NCBI GenBank assembly: GCA_947498595.1
Contig: CANMKX010000005.1
Location: 124,001-188,000, forward strand
Length of the DNA stretch: 64,000 bases
Reading direction: 5' to 3'
Origin: an uncultured Aquimarina sp.
Lineage (GTDB): Bacteria > Bacteroidota > Bacteroidia > Flavobacteriales > Flavobacteriaceae
Shown here: positions 26,567-35,408 of the stretch, one piece after another
Numbering within the stretch: position 1 is the first letter of the stretch
Layout of the letters: each line of letters starts with the position of its first letter
The notes under the pieces: model-generated
The model's database searches: none
Told to the model about the DNA's origin: nothing
What the model saw: the letters and a program-made list of their open reading frames with translations, nothing else
Translations under genes and position numbers: made by a program

Positions 26567-27268
26567 ATGATTGAAATTAAAGATTTACACAAGTCTTATA
26601 AGATGGGGAGTAATTCACTCCATGTTCTTAAAGGGATAAACTTCAATGTACAGGAGGGAGAGCTTGTCTCAATTATGGGATCTTCAGGATCAGGAAAATC
26701 AACATTACTTAATATATTAGGGATGTTGGATGAAGCTGATGAAGGTTCTTACATATTGGATAATGTACAAATAAAAAATCTTAATGAGAAAATAGCAGCT
26801 CGCTATCGTAATGAGTTTTTGGGATTCATTTTTCAATCATTTAATCTCATTACTTATAAAAATGCAATAGATAATGTTGCCTTGCCATTATATTACCAAG
26901 GAGTAAAGAGAAAACTTCGAGAAGAAAAAGCACTACATTATTTAGAAAAAGTTGGACTTGCTGATTGGGCAGGACATTTGCCAAATGAATTATCAGGAGG
27001 GCAAAAGCAACGTGTAGCAATAGCAAGAGCATTAGCTTCAGACCCTAAAGTATTATTAGCCGATGAACCTACAGGAGCTTTGGATACAAAAACTTCATAC
27101 GAAGTAATGGAATTGATTCAAGGAATCAATGATGAAGGTAAGACAATCTTAATTGTAACACATGAACCAGATATCGCTCAAATGACTAAGCGAATAGTAA
27201 ATCTTAAAGATGGTTTGATTACAGACGATTCATTAGTAGAACAAGTAAGAGCTGAAGCATATGTTTAG
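26567..27268 (+). CDS. MacB/LolD-type ABC transporter ATP-binding protein
   Basis: The 233-residue nucleotide-binding subunit of an ABC exporter. Walker A is GSSGSGKST (about 38-46), the Q-loop FIFQSFN, the signature LSGGQKQRVAIARA, Walker B VLLADEPTGALD and the switch histidine in VTHEPD are all intact. The subfamily (MacB, LolD, FtsE-like) powers mechanotransmission permeases rather than transport through their membrane part. It overlaps the first permease by 8 bases. Two permeases, two adaptors and an outer-membrane channel follow, which defines a tripartite efflux system; the cargo is unknown. Confidence 0.93.
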   Translation: MIEIKDLHKSYKMGSNSLHVLKGINFNVQEGELVSIMGSSGSGKSTLLNILGMLDEADEGSYILDNVQIKNLNEKIAARYRNEFLGFIFQSFNLITYKNAIDNVALPLYYQGVKRKLREEKALHYLEKVGLADWAGHLPNELSGGQKQRVAIARALASDPKVLLADEPTGALDTKTSYEVMELIQGINDEGKTILIVTHEPDIAQMTKRIVNLKDGLITDDSLVEQVRAEAYV

Positions 27269-28508
27269 TCTAGAACGTTGGCAAGAAATATTTGAAACCA
27301 TACGAAAAAATAAACTTCGAACATTTTTAACGGGTTTATCTGTAGCTTCAGGAATATTTATTTTGGTAATTCTTTTGGGAGTTGGGCAAGGAATGCAAAA
27401 CGGAATTTCTAAAGAGTTTGAACAAGATGCATCTAATAGGATTTCTGTTTGGACCAATGTAACTTCAAAGAGTTATAAAGGATTGAATCCGGGAAGATTT
27501 ATCCAGATGACGAATGAAGACTATGATTTTTTGAAATTAAAACACGAAGATGAACTGGAATATAAGTCATCATTGAGTAGAATTTGGGGAGGAATAGCGA
27601 GTTATAAAAAAGAATCTGGAAATTATAGAATTGAAGGAGTATCAGCCGATTATCAATTTCTTGAAAATGCGGAAATGATTGCAGGTCGTTATTTAAATCT
27701 ACAGGATAACGAAAATTTAGAAAAAGTAGCAGTAATTGGTAACAAAGTATACAACGATTTATTTGCGAAAGGACAGAATGCAATAGGAGAATATATCCAG
27801 ATTTTTGATATAAATTTTAAGGTTATAGGCGTTTTTTCTGACCCAGGAGGAGAAAGGGAAGAGACAAGAATATTTTTACCATTAACATCTCATCAACGAG
27901 TTTTTAATCAAGGTCAGAATATACGAAATATGGCTTTTACATTAAAACCAGAAGCAAACTTTGATGAAGCTGTATTAGCCTCGAAGCGGTTTACTGCCGA
28001 AATGGAAACGTACCTAAAAGCAAAACATATAGTTGCTCCAGATGATGAAAGTGCTATCGGAATTAATAACAGTCTAGAAAATGCTAAAAGATTTTATCAA
28101 TTAATTTTTATGATTAAAGGATTCTTTTGGTGGGTTGGTATTTGTACGATTATAGCAGGAGTAGTAGGAGTAAGTAATATTATGCTAATTATAGTAAAGG
28201 AAAGAACCAAAGAAATTGGAATAAGAAAAGCCTTAGGAGCAATGCCAGGAGCTATTATAGGTATGATTTTACAAGAAGCAATATTTGTAACAGCTATAGC
28301 AGGATTTACAGGATTAATCTTTGGGTTATTATTGTTAGAGTTTGTAGGACCATTTGTAGAAACAGATTTTATAAGAAATCCTTCGGTTGATTTTAACGTA
28401 GCAATTACCACAGTAATCGTTTTGATAATAGCAGGTGCTTTTGCAGGATTTGTTCCAGCATGGAGAGCAGCAAAAATAAAACCAATTGTAGCATTAAGAG
28501 ACGAATAA
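27261..28508 (+). CDS. MacB-like ABC transporter permease (first)
   Basis: A 415-residue permease with the MacB layout: one N-terminal helix (KLRTFLTGLSVASGIFILVIL, about residues 17-40), a large periplasmic MacB_PCD-like domain (about 45-275), and three C-terminal helices of the FtsX family (VSNIMLIIVKERTKEIGIRKALG marks the entry to that part). It starts 8 bases before the ATPase stop and ends one base before the second permease. The two permeases are clearly paralogous and probably form a heterodimer. Confidence 0.92.
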   Translation: MFSLERWQEIFETIRKNKLRTFLTGLSVASGIFILVILLGVGQGMQNGISKEFEQDASNRISVWTNVTSKSYKGLNPGRFIQMTNEDYDFLKLKHEDELEYKSSLSRIWGGIASYKKESGNYRIEGVSADYQFLENAEMIAGRYLNLQDNENLEKVAVIGNKVYNDLFAKGQNAIGEYIQIFDINFKVIGVFSDPGGEREETRIFLPLTSHQRVFNQGQNIRNMAFTLKPEANFDEAVLASKRFTAEMETYLKAKHIVAPDDESAIGINNSLENAKRFYQLIFMIKGFFWWVGICTIIAGVVGVSNIMLIIVKERTKEIGIRKALGAMPGAIIGMILQEAIFVTAIAGFTGLIFGLLLLEFVGPFVETDFIRNPSVDFNVAITTVIVLIIAGAFAGFVPAWRAAKIKPIVALRDE

Positions 28509-28509
28509 T

Positions 28510-29775
28510 ATGTTTAGTAGAGATCGATGGAATGAAATAATAGAAGCGTTAACTGCAAATTGGTTTAGAACGTTATTAACAGCTTTTGGAGTGTTCTGGG
28601 GGATATTTATACTCGTGATACTTCTAGCAGCTGGAAAAGGATTAGAAAATGGAGTTAAACTTGGTTTTGGTGATATTGCTACCAATACAATGTTTATGTG
28701 GACGCAGACAGCATCAAAACCATATAAAGGATTGCCAAAAGGAAGAAGATATAATTTTAGAGTAAGCGATGTTTCTGCAATTAAATCACAAGTACCAGGT
28801 TTATTATATGTTTCTCCTAGAAATCAATTAGGTGGTTTTGGAGGAAGCAATAATGTTGTTAGAGGATTAAAAACAGGAGCATTTAATGTCTATGGAGATT
28901 ATCCCGAAATTATAAAACAAGATCCATTGCAAATTACATCAGGTAGGTTTATTAATTATGGAGATAAAAATAATAATCGAAAAGTAGCTGTAATTGGAGA
29001 AGGTGTAAGAAAAGAATTGTTTGCACCAGGAGAAGAAATTCAAGGCGAGTATATTAAAATTAACGGGGTTAGTTTTATGGTTATAGGAACCTATAAAAAA
29101 AGATCTAACAATGGAGACGGAGAAGAAGATCAAAAACAAATCTATGTTCCGTTTACGTCTTTTGGTCAAGCATTCAATAGAGCAGATAGAGTTGGGTGGA
29201 TGGCAATCACAGCACAAGATGGTTTCTCTATCACGAATTTGAAAACTAAAATTTTTGATGTTATTAAGGAGCGACATAGTATACATCCAGATGATAATAG
29301 AGCAATAGGGAATTTTGATTTGTATAAAGAGTTTAACAAGATAAATAAACTGTTTATAGCATTAAAAGGAGTAGCATATTTTGTAGGGATTTTGGTGTTG
29401 TTATCAGGAATTATAGGGATTAGTAATATCATGCTAATAGTAGTAAAAGAACGTACTAAGGAGATTGGGATACGAAGAGCTTTAGGAGCTTCACCATGGT
29501 CTATTAGAGGTCAGATATTATTAGAATCAATTTTCTTAACAATTATTTCGGGGATGGCTGGTATTGCAGTTTCTACAGGGGTAATATACGCAGTAAACAT
29601 AATCTTGGATAGTATGCCTAAAGGTGAAGAAACGATGTTTGCAAATCCTAGTGTAGATTTAATAGTTGTTTCTGTAGCATTATTAATCCTTATTGTTAGT
29701 GGACTGATAGCAGGATTGATTCCTGCACAAACAGCTATACGAACAAAGCCAATAGACGCATTAAGAACAGAGTAA
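28510..29775 (+). CDS. MacB-like ABC transporter permease (second)
   Basis: A 421-residue paralogue of the preceding permease with the same organisation: N-terminal helix (WFRTLLTAFGVFWGIFILVI), periplasmic domain and FtsX-type three-helix end (ISNIMLIVVKERTKEIGIRRALG). The periplasmic part differs much more than the membrane part, including a GDGEEDQKQIYVPF segment. Its start is one base from the previous stop. An adaptor protein gene follows after 64 bases that contain only a weak 6-bp inverted repeat (29793-29798 with 29813-29818). Confidence 0.92.
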   Translation: MFSRDRWNEIIEALTANWFRTLLTAFGVFWGIFILVILLAAGKGLENGVKLGFGDIATNTMFMWTQTASKPYKGLPKGRRYNFRVSDVSAIKSQVPGLLYVSPRNQLGGFGGSNNVVRGLKTGAFNVYGDYPEIIKQDPLQITSGRFINYGDKNNNRKVAVIGEGVRKELFAPGEEIQGEYIKINGVSFMVIGTYKKRSNNGDGEEDQKQIYVPFTSFGQAFNRADRVGWMAITAQDGFSITNLKTKIFDVIKERHSIHPDDNRAIGNFDLYKEFNKINKLFIALKGVAYFVGILVLLSGIIGISNIMLIVVKERTKEIGIRRALGASPWSIRGQILLESIFLTIISGMAGIAVSTGVIYAVNIILDSMPKGEETMFANPSVDLIVVSVALLILIVSGLIAGLIPAQTAIRTKPIDALRTE

Positions 29776-29839
29776 TATAAAATAATAAAACATAACCGAT
29801 AAAAATATAAACCGGTTACCATAAATACATACTAAAAAA

Positions 29840-30952
29840 ATGAAGAAAACAATCACTATCATCACTTTACTACTAATTGTAGTTGTTTTTGTAGGTTCAT
29901 TATACTGGTTATTTCAGAAAAATCAAGAAGATCCAATCGTTTACAAAACATCACAAGCAACTACTGAAACTATTGTTAAAAAAACAGTAGCAACAGGAAG
30001 TATTGTGCCTAAAGAAGAGGTTTTAATTAAACCAAATATTTCAGGAATTATACAAGAAATTTATATTGAAGCAGGAGATCAAATTAAAGCGGGAGATCTA
30101 ATCGCTAAAATTAGAGTAATACCTAATGTCTCATCTTTACAAAGTGGTAAAAACTCTGTAACAACAGCGAAAATAGCATTAGATAATCAAGAGAAAATAT
30201 ATAAGAGACAAAAAGGATTATTTGATAAAGGAGTAATTTCTGCGAACGAATTTGACGGAATAGATGTTTCGTATAAACAAGCAAAGCAAAGTTATGAATC
30301 AGCGTTACAAAATTATGAAATTATAAGAACTGGTACTGCTAGAGGATTAGGTAATGCAGCTAATACATTGATTAGATCTACTGTGACAGGAATGGTATTA
30401 GAAGTTCCTGTAAAAGAAGGGAATCAAGTAATCGAAAGTAATAATTTTAACGACGGAACCACCATAGCATCTATTGCAGATGTTAATAAAATGATTTTCG
30501 AAGGAAAAGTTGATGAAAGTGAAGTTGGAAAAATTAAAGAAAGCTTACCATTAGAGATTACAGTTGGGGCAATTGAAAATAAAAAGTTTGATGCCGTATT
30601 AGATTATATCGCGCCTAAAGGAAAAAGCGAGAATGGAGCAATTCAATTTGAGATTAAAGGAACATTGAATAAAAAAGATACAACATTTATCAGAGCAGGG
30701 TTAAGTGCAAATGCTTCTATCATATTGGACAAAGCTGAAGATGTAGTTGCTTTAAAAGAAGCTTTGGTGCAATATGATGATAAAACTCAAAAACCATTTG
30801 TAGAAATACAGATAGGAGAACAGAAATTTGAACATAGAGATATTGAGTTAGGTATAAGTGATGGAATTCATGTAGAAGTTAAGAGTGGTATCACGAAAGA
30901 GGATAAGATAAAAATCTGGAATCAAATAAAAGTTTCAGAATTTGGAAATTAA
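29840..30952 (+). CDS. Periplasmic adaptor (membrane fusion) protein, first
   Basis: A 370-residue HlyD/MacA-type adaptor that would bridge the permeases and the outer-membrane channel. It has an N-terminal membrane anchor (about residues 4-23), a lipoyl-like half (GSIVPKEEVLIKPNISGII), a helical hairpin (about 100-160), the second lipoyl half, and beta-barrel and membrane-proximal domains. It is the first of two adaptors in this operon; the two are only distantly alike. Confidence 0.9.
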   Translation: MKKTITIITLLLIVVVFVGSLYWLFQKNQEDPIVYKTSQATTETIVKKTVATGSIVPKEEVLIKPNISGIIQEIYIEAGDQIKAGDLIAKIRVIPNVSSLQSGKNSVTTAKIALDNQEKIYKRQKGLFDKGVISANEFDGIDVSYKQAKQSYESALQNYEIIRTGTARGLGNAANTLIRSTVTGMVLEVPVKEGNQVIESNNFNDGTTIASIADVNKMIFEGKVDESEVGKIKESLPLEITVGAIENKKFDAVLDYIAPKGKSENGAIQFEIKGTLNKKDTTFIRAGLSANASIILDKAEDVVALKEALVQYDDKTQKPFVEIQIGEQKFEHRDIELGISDGIHVEVKSGITKEDKIKIWNQIKVSEFGN

Positions 30953-31109
30953 TTTTTAAAAAACATGTAACAACATCAATCATTTATATACTTATAGTAT
31001 TGTAAAACATATAATGATTAATTGAAGAAATGATATTAATCAAAAAGCAAGAGATTTATAATCTTACGTTTTGTAACGCTATTATTAAAATGATATAAAA
31101 AATTAAACG

Positions 31110-32555
31110 ATGAAAATAAAAGCATCAATTTTATTTGCAGTTCTTTTAGGAATTAGCGTTCAAGCACAGTCAAAAAAATGGACTTTGAGTGAATGTGTAG
31201 AACATGCTTTGAATAATAATATTACAATAAAACAAGCAACTTTAGATTTAGAAGATGCTCAGATTGATAGAAGTGACGCAATTGGGGGATTATTACCATC
31301 ATTAAATGCGAATGCCAATAATAATTGGAGTTCGGGTTTAAGTCTTAACCCAGTTTCTGGAACCAATGAAACATTAACATTCAGAAATTCATCATATGGT
31401 GTTAGTGCTGGAGTTACTTTGTTTGATGGTTTACGAAATTATAAGCGTTTACAAAGAGCAAAAATAAGAAAAGTAATAAGTGAATATTCATTAGGGAGAA
31501 GTAAAGATGATATCGCATTATTAGTGTCAAATTCTTATTTGCAAGTATTACTTAATAAAGAATCTTTAAAGGTTATAGAGGCACAACATATAATTACAGG
31601 AGAACAGCTTAAAAGGACTGAGGATTTGGTTGAAGCTGGAGTGTTGCCTAAAGGAGATTTATTAGAAATAAAAGCAACGTCTGCAGATGAAATAACACGT
31701 ATAGTTCAAGGGGAAAATGCAATAAAAATAGCGTTAATTAATCTTGCACAAACGTTGTTAATTAAAGATTATGAAACTTTCGATATTGAAGAAAGAGAAT
31801 ATATAGTACCAGTAGCGACGATTATGGAAACTCCTGTAGAACGTATTATTGCGCAAGCAAGAGAATCACGTTACGAAGTTCAAATTGCAGAGGAGAATAA
31901 GTTGTTAGCAGAGAAGGATTTAGAAATTGCTAAAGGTGCTTATTACCCAACATTGTCGGCTTCTATAAACTATAATACGCGTGAGACAGGAAGTAATAAT
32001 TTTGTAAACGAAGTAGATCCTGATAATCCATTCAGAATTCAACAGATAGGAGTAGTAGAGAGTACTGGAGAAAGTGTTGTAACTCAACAGCCCAATACAC
32101 TAATACGCGAAACAGGACCAGTATCTTATTTTGATCAATTATCAAATAATGATGGACTTTCGTATGGATTATCATTAAACATACCTATTTTTAATGGGTT
32201 TTCGGTAAAAAACAGAGTAAAGAGAAGTAAAATACAAGTAAAGCGTACAGAGTTTCAGTTAGAAGAAGCTCAGTTAAATTTAGATAGTAACGTATATCAA
32301 GCTTATCTAGATGCCAAAGGTTCTGCTGAAGCTTATGAAGCTTCTACTGTAGCTGTTAAGGCACAAGAACAAGCTTATGAATACGCAAAAGATCGTTATG
32401 ATGTAGGACTAACTAATGCATTTGATTTTAGTCAATCAAAATTTAGATTAGAAGATGCACAAAGTAAAGAAGTACGCGCAAAATTTGATTATATATTTAA
32501 ATTGAAAGTATTAGAATTATACTTTGGAATTAAAGTAGCTGATATAAAATTATAA
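31110..32555 (+). CDS. TolC family outer membrane efflux channel
   Basis: A 481-residue outer-membrane channel. After a signal peptide (cleavage near residue 19, SVQAQS) come two repeats of the OEP family with long alpha-helical coiled stretches, beginning WTLSECVEHALNNNITIKQA and ending near KLKVLELYFGI. Like TolC it would form a trimer with a beta-barrel and a periplasmic tunnel. A 157-base gap separates it from the first adaptor and holds an 8-bp inverted repeat (TGATTAAT at 31015-31022 with its complement at 31035-31042), so it may have its own promoter. Confidence 0.92.
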   Translation: MKIKASILFAVLLGISVQAQSKKWTLSECVEHALNNNITIKQATLDLEDAQIDRSDAIGGLLPSLNANANNNWSSGLSLNPVSGTNETLTFRNSSYGVSAGVTLFDGLRNYKRLQRAKIRKVISEYSLGRSKDDIALLVSNSYLQVLLNKESLKVIEAQHIITGEQLKRTEDLVEAGVLPKGDLLEIKATSADEITRIVQGENAIKIALINLAQTLLIKDYETFDIEEREYIVPVATIMETPVERIIAQARESRYEVQIAEENKLLAEKDLEIAKGAYYPTLSASINYNTRETGSNNFVNEVDPDNPFRIQQIGVVESTGESVVTQQPNTLIRETGPVSYFDQLSNNDGLSYGLSLNIPIFNGFSVKNRVKRSKIQVKRTEFQLEEAQLNLDSNVYQAYLDAKGSAEAYEASTVAVKAQEQAYEYAKDRYDVGLTNAFDFSQSKFRLEDAQSKEVRAKFDYIFKLKVLELYFGIKVADIKL

Positions 32556-32625
32556 GAAGAACAGTCTTTTTTTATAGGCTGTGAACATATTAAAATAGAA
32601 TTATACATATTAATATAGATGAGCC

Positions 32626-33891
32626 ATGAATAAAAAAAGACTGTTTATTATTTTAACCCTAGTTGTAGTACTTGTTGTAGTCTTGATTTTTGGGAGAAAA
32701 CAAGGATGGTTTGGAGATGAAGGAAACTTTAAAACTGTCGAAATTTCTAAAATAGAAAAAATTGATATTATAGAAACAGTTGCTGCTACTGGAAAAATAC
32801 AGCCAGAAGTTGAAGTTAAATTGTCTTCAGAAGTTTCGGGTGAAATTATAAAGTTACCAATTGTAGAAGGGCAACAGGTTAAAAAAGGAGATTTATTAGC
32901 AAGTATCAACCCTGATATATATCAATCTACAGTACAACGTTCTCAAGCTGGACTACAAAATGTAAAAGCCAATTTAAATCAGGCTGAAGCAAGTTTAAAA
33001 GAAGCAAAAGCTAATTATGAAAGAAATAAAAATCTTTTTGATAAAGGAATTATTTCTAAAGCAGAGTGGGATAAAATGATTTCTACTTACGAAATTGCTC
33101 AAGCGGCAAAACAATCTGCATATTATAATGTTCAAAGTGCATCGGCAACTGTTGTAGAGGCAAAAGATAACCTTAGAAGAACGAATATATATGCTCCAAT
33201 GGATGGAACGGTATCTGCATTGAAAGTAGAATTAGGAGAGCGTGTAGTTGGTACACAACAAATGACAGGTACAGAAATTATGAGGGTTGCAAATCTCAAT
33301 AACATGGAAGTTGTTGTTGATGTAAACGAAAATGATATCGTAAAAATATCTGTAGGAGATTCTACAATTGTTGAAGTAGACGCATACCTGAAAAAGGAAT
33401 TCAAAGGACTAGTAACCGAAATAGCAAATTCTGCTGAAAATACAGTAAGTGCAGACCAAGTAACAAACTTTAAAGTGAAAGTTAGAATCCTTGAAGAATC
33501 TTACAAAGAATTATTAAAAGATAAACCAGCTACATTTTCACCTTTCAGACCCGGTATGACAGCTACAGTGGATATTATCACAAATAAAAAGTCAAACATA
33601 ATTGGAGTACCTATTAGTGCAATAGTTGTTAAAAATGATACTACAGGAAAAAGAAATGTATCAAAAGGAAAATTAAAAGATACAGACGAAAAGTTTGAAT
33701 GCGTTTTTGTTGATAATGGAGGAGAAGCAAAATTAAGAGTTATAAAAACAGGAATTCAAGACGATACTAATATTGAAATTACAGAAGGCCTACAAGAAGG
33801 CGATAATGTGATTGTAGGACCATATAATCTAGTAACTAAATCTCTAAAAACTGGAGATGCTGTAAAAGATAAAAAGAATACTAAAGAATAA
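32626..33891 (+). CDS. Periplasmic adaptor (membrane fusion) protein, second
   Basis: A 421-residue adaptor of the MacA/HlyD group with an N-terminal anchor (about residues 4-20), lipoyl halves (GKIQPEVEVKLSSEVSGEI and NIYAPMDGTVSALKVELGE), a helical hairpin (about 95-170), and a longer C-terminal domain than the first adaptor. Which of the two works with the MacB-type pair is not clear; this one stands directly after the channel gene. No terminator is evident after it, and a strong promoter for tsaB follows. Confidence 0.9.
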   Translation: MNKKRLFIILTLVVVLVVVLIFGRKQGWFGDEGNFKTVEISKIEKIDIIETVAATGKIQPEVEVKLSSEVSGEIIKLPIVEGQQVKKGDLLASINPDIYQSTVQRSQAGLQNVKANLNQAEASLKEAKANYERNKNLFDKGIISKAEWDKMISTYEIAQAAKQSAYYNVQSASATVVEAKDNLRRTNIYAPMDGTVSALKVELGERVVGTQQMTGTEIMRVANLNNMEVVVDVNENDIVKISVGDSTIVEVDAYLKKEFKGLVTEIANSAENTVSADQVTNFKVKVRILEESYKELLKDKPATFSPFRPGMTATVDIITNKKSNIIGVPISAIVVKNDTTGKRNVSKGKLKDTDEKFECVFVDNGGEAKLRVIKTGIQDDTNIEITEGLQEGDNVIVGPYNLVTKSLKTGDAVKDKKNTKE

Positions 33892-33907
33892 ATAGTGCAA
33901 ATAATTT

Positions 33908-33939
33908 TTTGATGAGGATACTACATTCGATTATCTTTG
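33908..33939 (+). promoter_or_regulatory. Promoter for tsaB
   Basis: TTTG (33908-33911), 20 bases, TATCTTTG (33932-33939), exact matches in both elements. The -7 element covers the TTG at 33937 that would begin a longer reading frame, so the ATG at 33955 must be the start. Confidence 0.72.
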
Positions 33940-33954
33940 CAAAAAAAATATTCA

Positions 33955-34626
33955 ATGGCTTATATCCTTTGTATTGAAACTGCAACAACAAATTGTTCTG
34001 TGGCGTTAGCCAAAGATGGTGAATTAATAGCTTTAGTAGAAGATTGTAAAGGAGGGTATTCTCATGCAGAGAAACTACATAATTATATATTAGAAGTTGT
34101 TAAAAAAGCATCTATAACGCTTAATGAATTATCTGCTATAGCAGTAAGTAAAGGACCAGGGTCTTATACAGGGCTAAGAATAGGAGTATCTAGTGCAAAA
34201 GGATTATGCTATGCATTAGATATTCCATTAATAGCCGTTCCAACATTAACATCTTTAGCAGTACAAATAACACGCTATAAAGAGTTAAAGCCAGTTCATG
34301 TAATCCCAATGATTGATGCTAGAAGAATGGAAGTTTATACGGCTGTTTTTACTAATGATTATCAACAGATTGTCGAGACTTCGGCAAAAATCTTAGATTC
34401 ATCTTCTTTTGAAGAATATTTAAATACTGGACAAACTTATTTTATTGGTGACGGATCTAAAAAATTTGCAGAAATATGTACTCATGAAAACGCTGAGTTT
34501 ATACATGATAAATTGCCTTCAGCTCAAGAAATGATTACACTAAGTTACACTAAGTTTACTGCAAAAGATTTTGAAAATGTTACTTACTTTGAACCATATT
34601 ATCTAAAAGATTTTGTGGCTGGATAG
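33955..34626 (+). CDS. tsaB: tRNA threonylcarbamoyladenosine biosynthesis protein TsaB
   Basis: TsaB is the non-catalytic scaffold that binds TsaD for t6A modification of ANN-decoding tRNAs. This 223-residue protein has the family N terminus (AYILCIETATTNCSVAL), the ASKHA-type fold and the conserved GPGSYTGLRIGVSSAKGLC segment. As is typical, it lacks the metal-binding histidines of TsaD. Its 3' end overlaps the end of the convergent minus-strand gene by 47 bases. Confidence 0.95.
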   Translation: MAYILCIETATTNCSVALAKDGELIALVEDCKGGYSHAEKLHNYILEVVKKASITLNELSAIAVSKGPGSYTGLRIGVSSAKGLCYALDIPLIAVPTLTSLAVQITRYKELKPVHVIPMIDARRMEVYTAVFTNDYQQIVETSAKILDSSSFEEYLNTGQTYFIGDGSKKFAEICTHENAEFIHDKLPSAQEMITLSYTKFTAKDFENVTYFEPYYLKDFVAG

Positions 34627-35266
34627 TTGCATAATACGATAAGATTTTAATAAGATCTTCTTCTCGTTTTAATTTAAGTTTTTCCTTTTTCATATACTCT
34701 TTAACCTCTTTACTCTTTGTATTTAATAAAGAAAGAAACTTCTTAGTATTGATCGGTAATTCAAGAATGATATCATTTTCCTCTAAGTAATACGAAATAA
34801 TTGTTTTTAATTTACCTGGAGTAGGAGCTTCAGACATTACATAACTACTTTTGGGTTTTGTAATTTCTATAGTGTATTTTTTATAGAGACCATAATGCTT
34901 TTTCTTATCAAGTTGAACAAAATATCCAGATTGATTTAACTGTTTTTTTGTTTTAAAATCACGATAATAAAAATCTTCATGATCTAATGTAATTTGAATC
35001 GTGCTAGATTTAATAACAGTATATGTATGGGATTTATCTTTGTGTTCAAAAGCATCAGTATAAATATTGTACTTTAATTTTGCTTCTTGACTTTCTATAT
35101 CTCCTTTATAAACAATTGCTGGTTTGGCTTTGTTATAAATATACATGGAACCATCATATTCATCAAATTTGGTTACTTGTTTAGATGTTTGAAAATATTC
35201 TCGAGGTAATTGTCCTAATAGTACATATGGAACTATAAAAAGAACGAGTTGTAGTAAAATTCTCAC
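34580..35266 (-). CDS. Secreted protein of unknown function
   Basis: I do not recognise this protein. With the GTG start at 35266 it has 228 residues and a clear signal peptide (RILLQLVLFIVPYVLLG, cleavage before QLPREYF). The rest is charged, with many Lys, Tyr and Thr residues, and a lysine/glutamate-rich C terminus (about 190-215) that may be helical. The middle part contains a repeated beta-strand-like pattern (YNIYTDAFEHKD, HTYTVIKSSTIQITLDHEDF). The longest frame begins at a TTG at 35317, which gives a poor signal peptide, so I prefer the GTG; both are non-ATG. It converges on tsaB with a 47-base overlap, and a LacI-like palindrome lies upstream. Confidence 0.6.
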   Translation of the reverse strand: MRILLQLVLFIVPYVLLGQLPREYFQTSKQVTKFDEYDGSMYIYNKAKPAIVYKGDIESQEAKLKYNIYTDAFEHKDKSHTYTVIKSSTIQITLDHEDFYYRDFKTKKQLNQSGYFVQLDKKKHYGLYKKYTIEITKPKSSYVMSEAPTPGKLKTIISYYLEENDIILELPINTKKFLSLLNTKSKEVKEYMKKEKLKLKREEDLIKILSYYATIQPQNLLDNMVQSK

Positions 35267-35382
35267 TAGTATTAATGTATTTGATATAAATCTAAATAAA
35301 TTAATATTTAAATGCAAATACGTTAATAATTAAAGCTTTTTATGAAAATTTAATAAAACCTTGATAAATCATTAAAAACTAC

Positions 35383-35394
35383 GAAAACGTTTTC
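35383..35394. promoter_or_regulatory. LacI-type palindromic operator candidate
   Basis: GAAAACGTTTTC is a perfect 12-bp palindrome centred on CG. With one flanking base on the minus strand it reads TGAAAACGTTTTCG, close to the LacI/CcpA-type consensus. It lies between two minus-strand genes, about 117 bases upstream of the unknown secreted protein. Confidence 0.4.
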
Positions 35395-35408
35395 ATGAAC
35401 CCTTGTTA

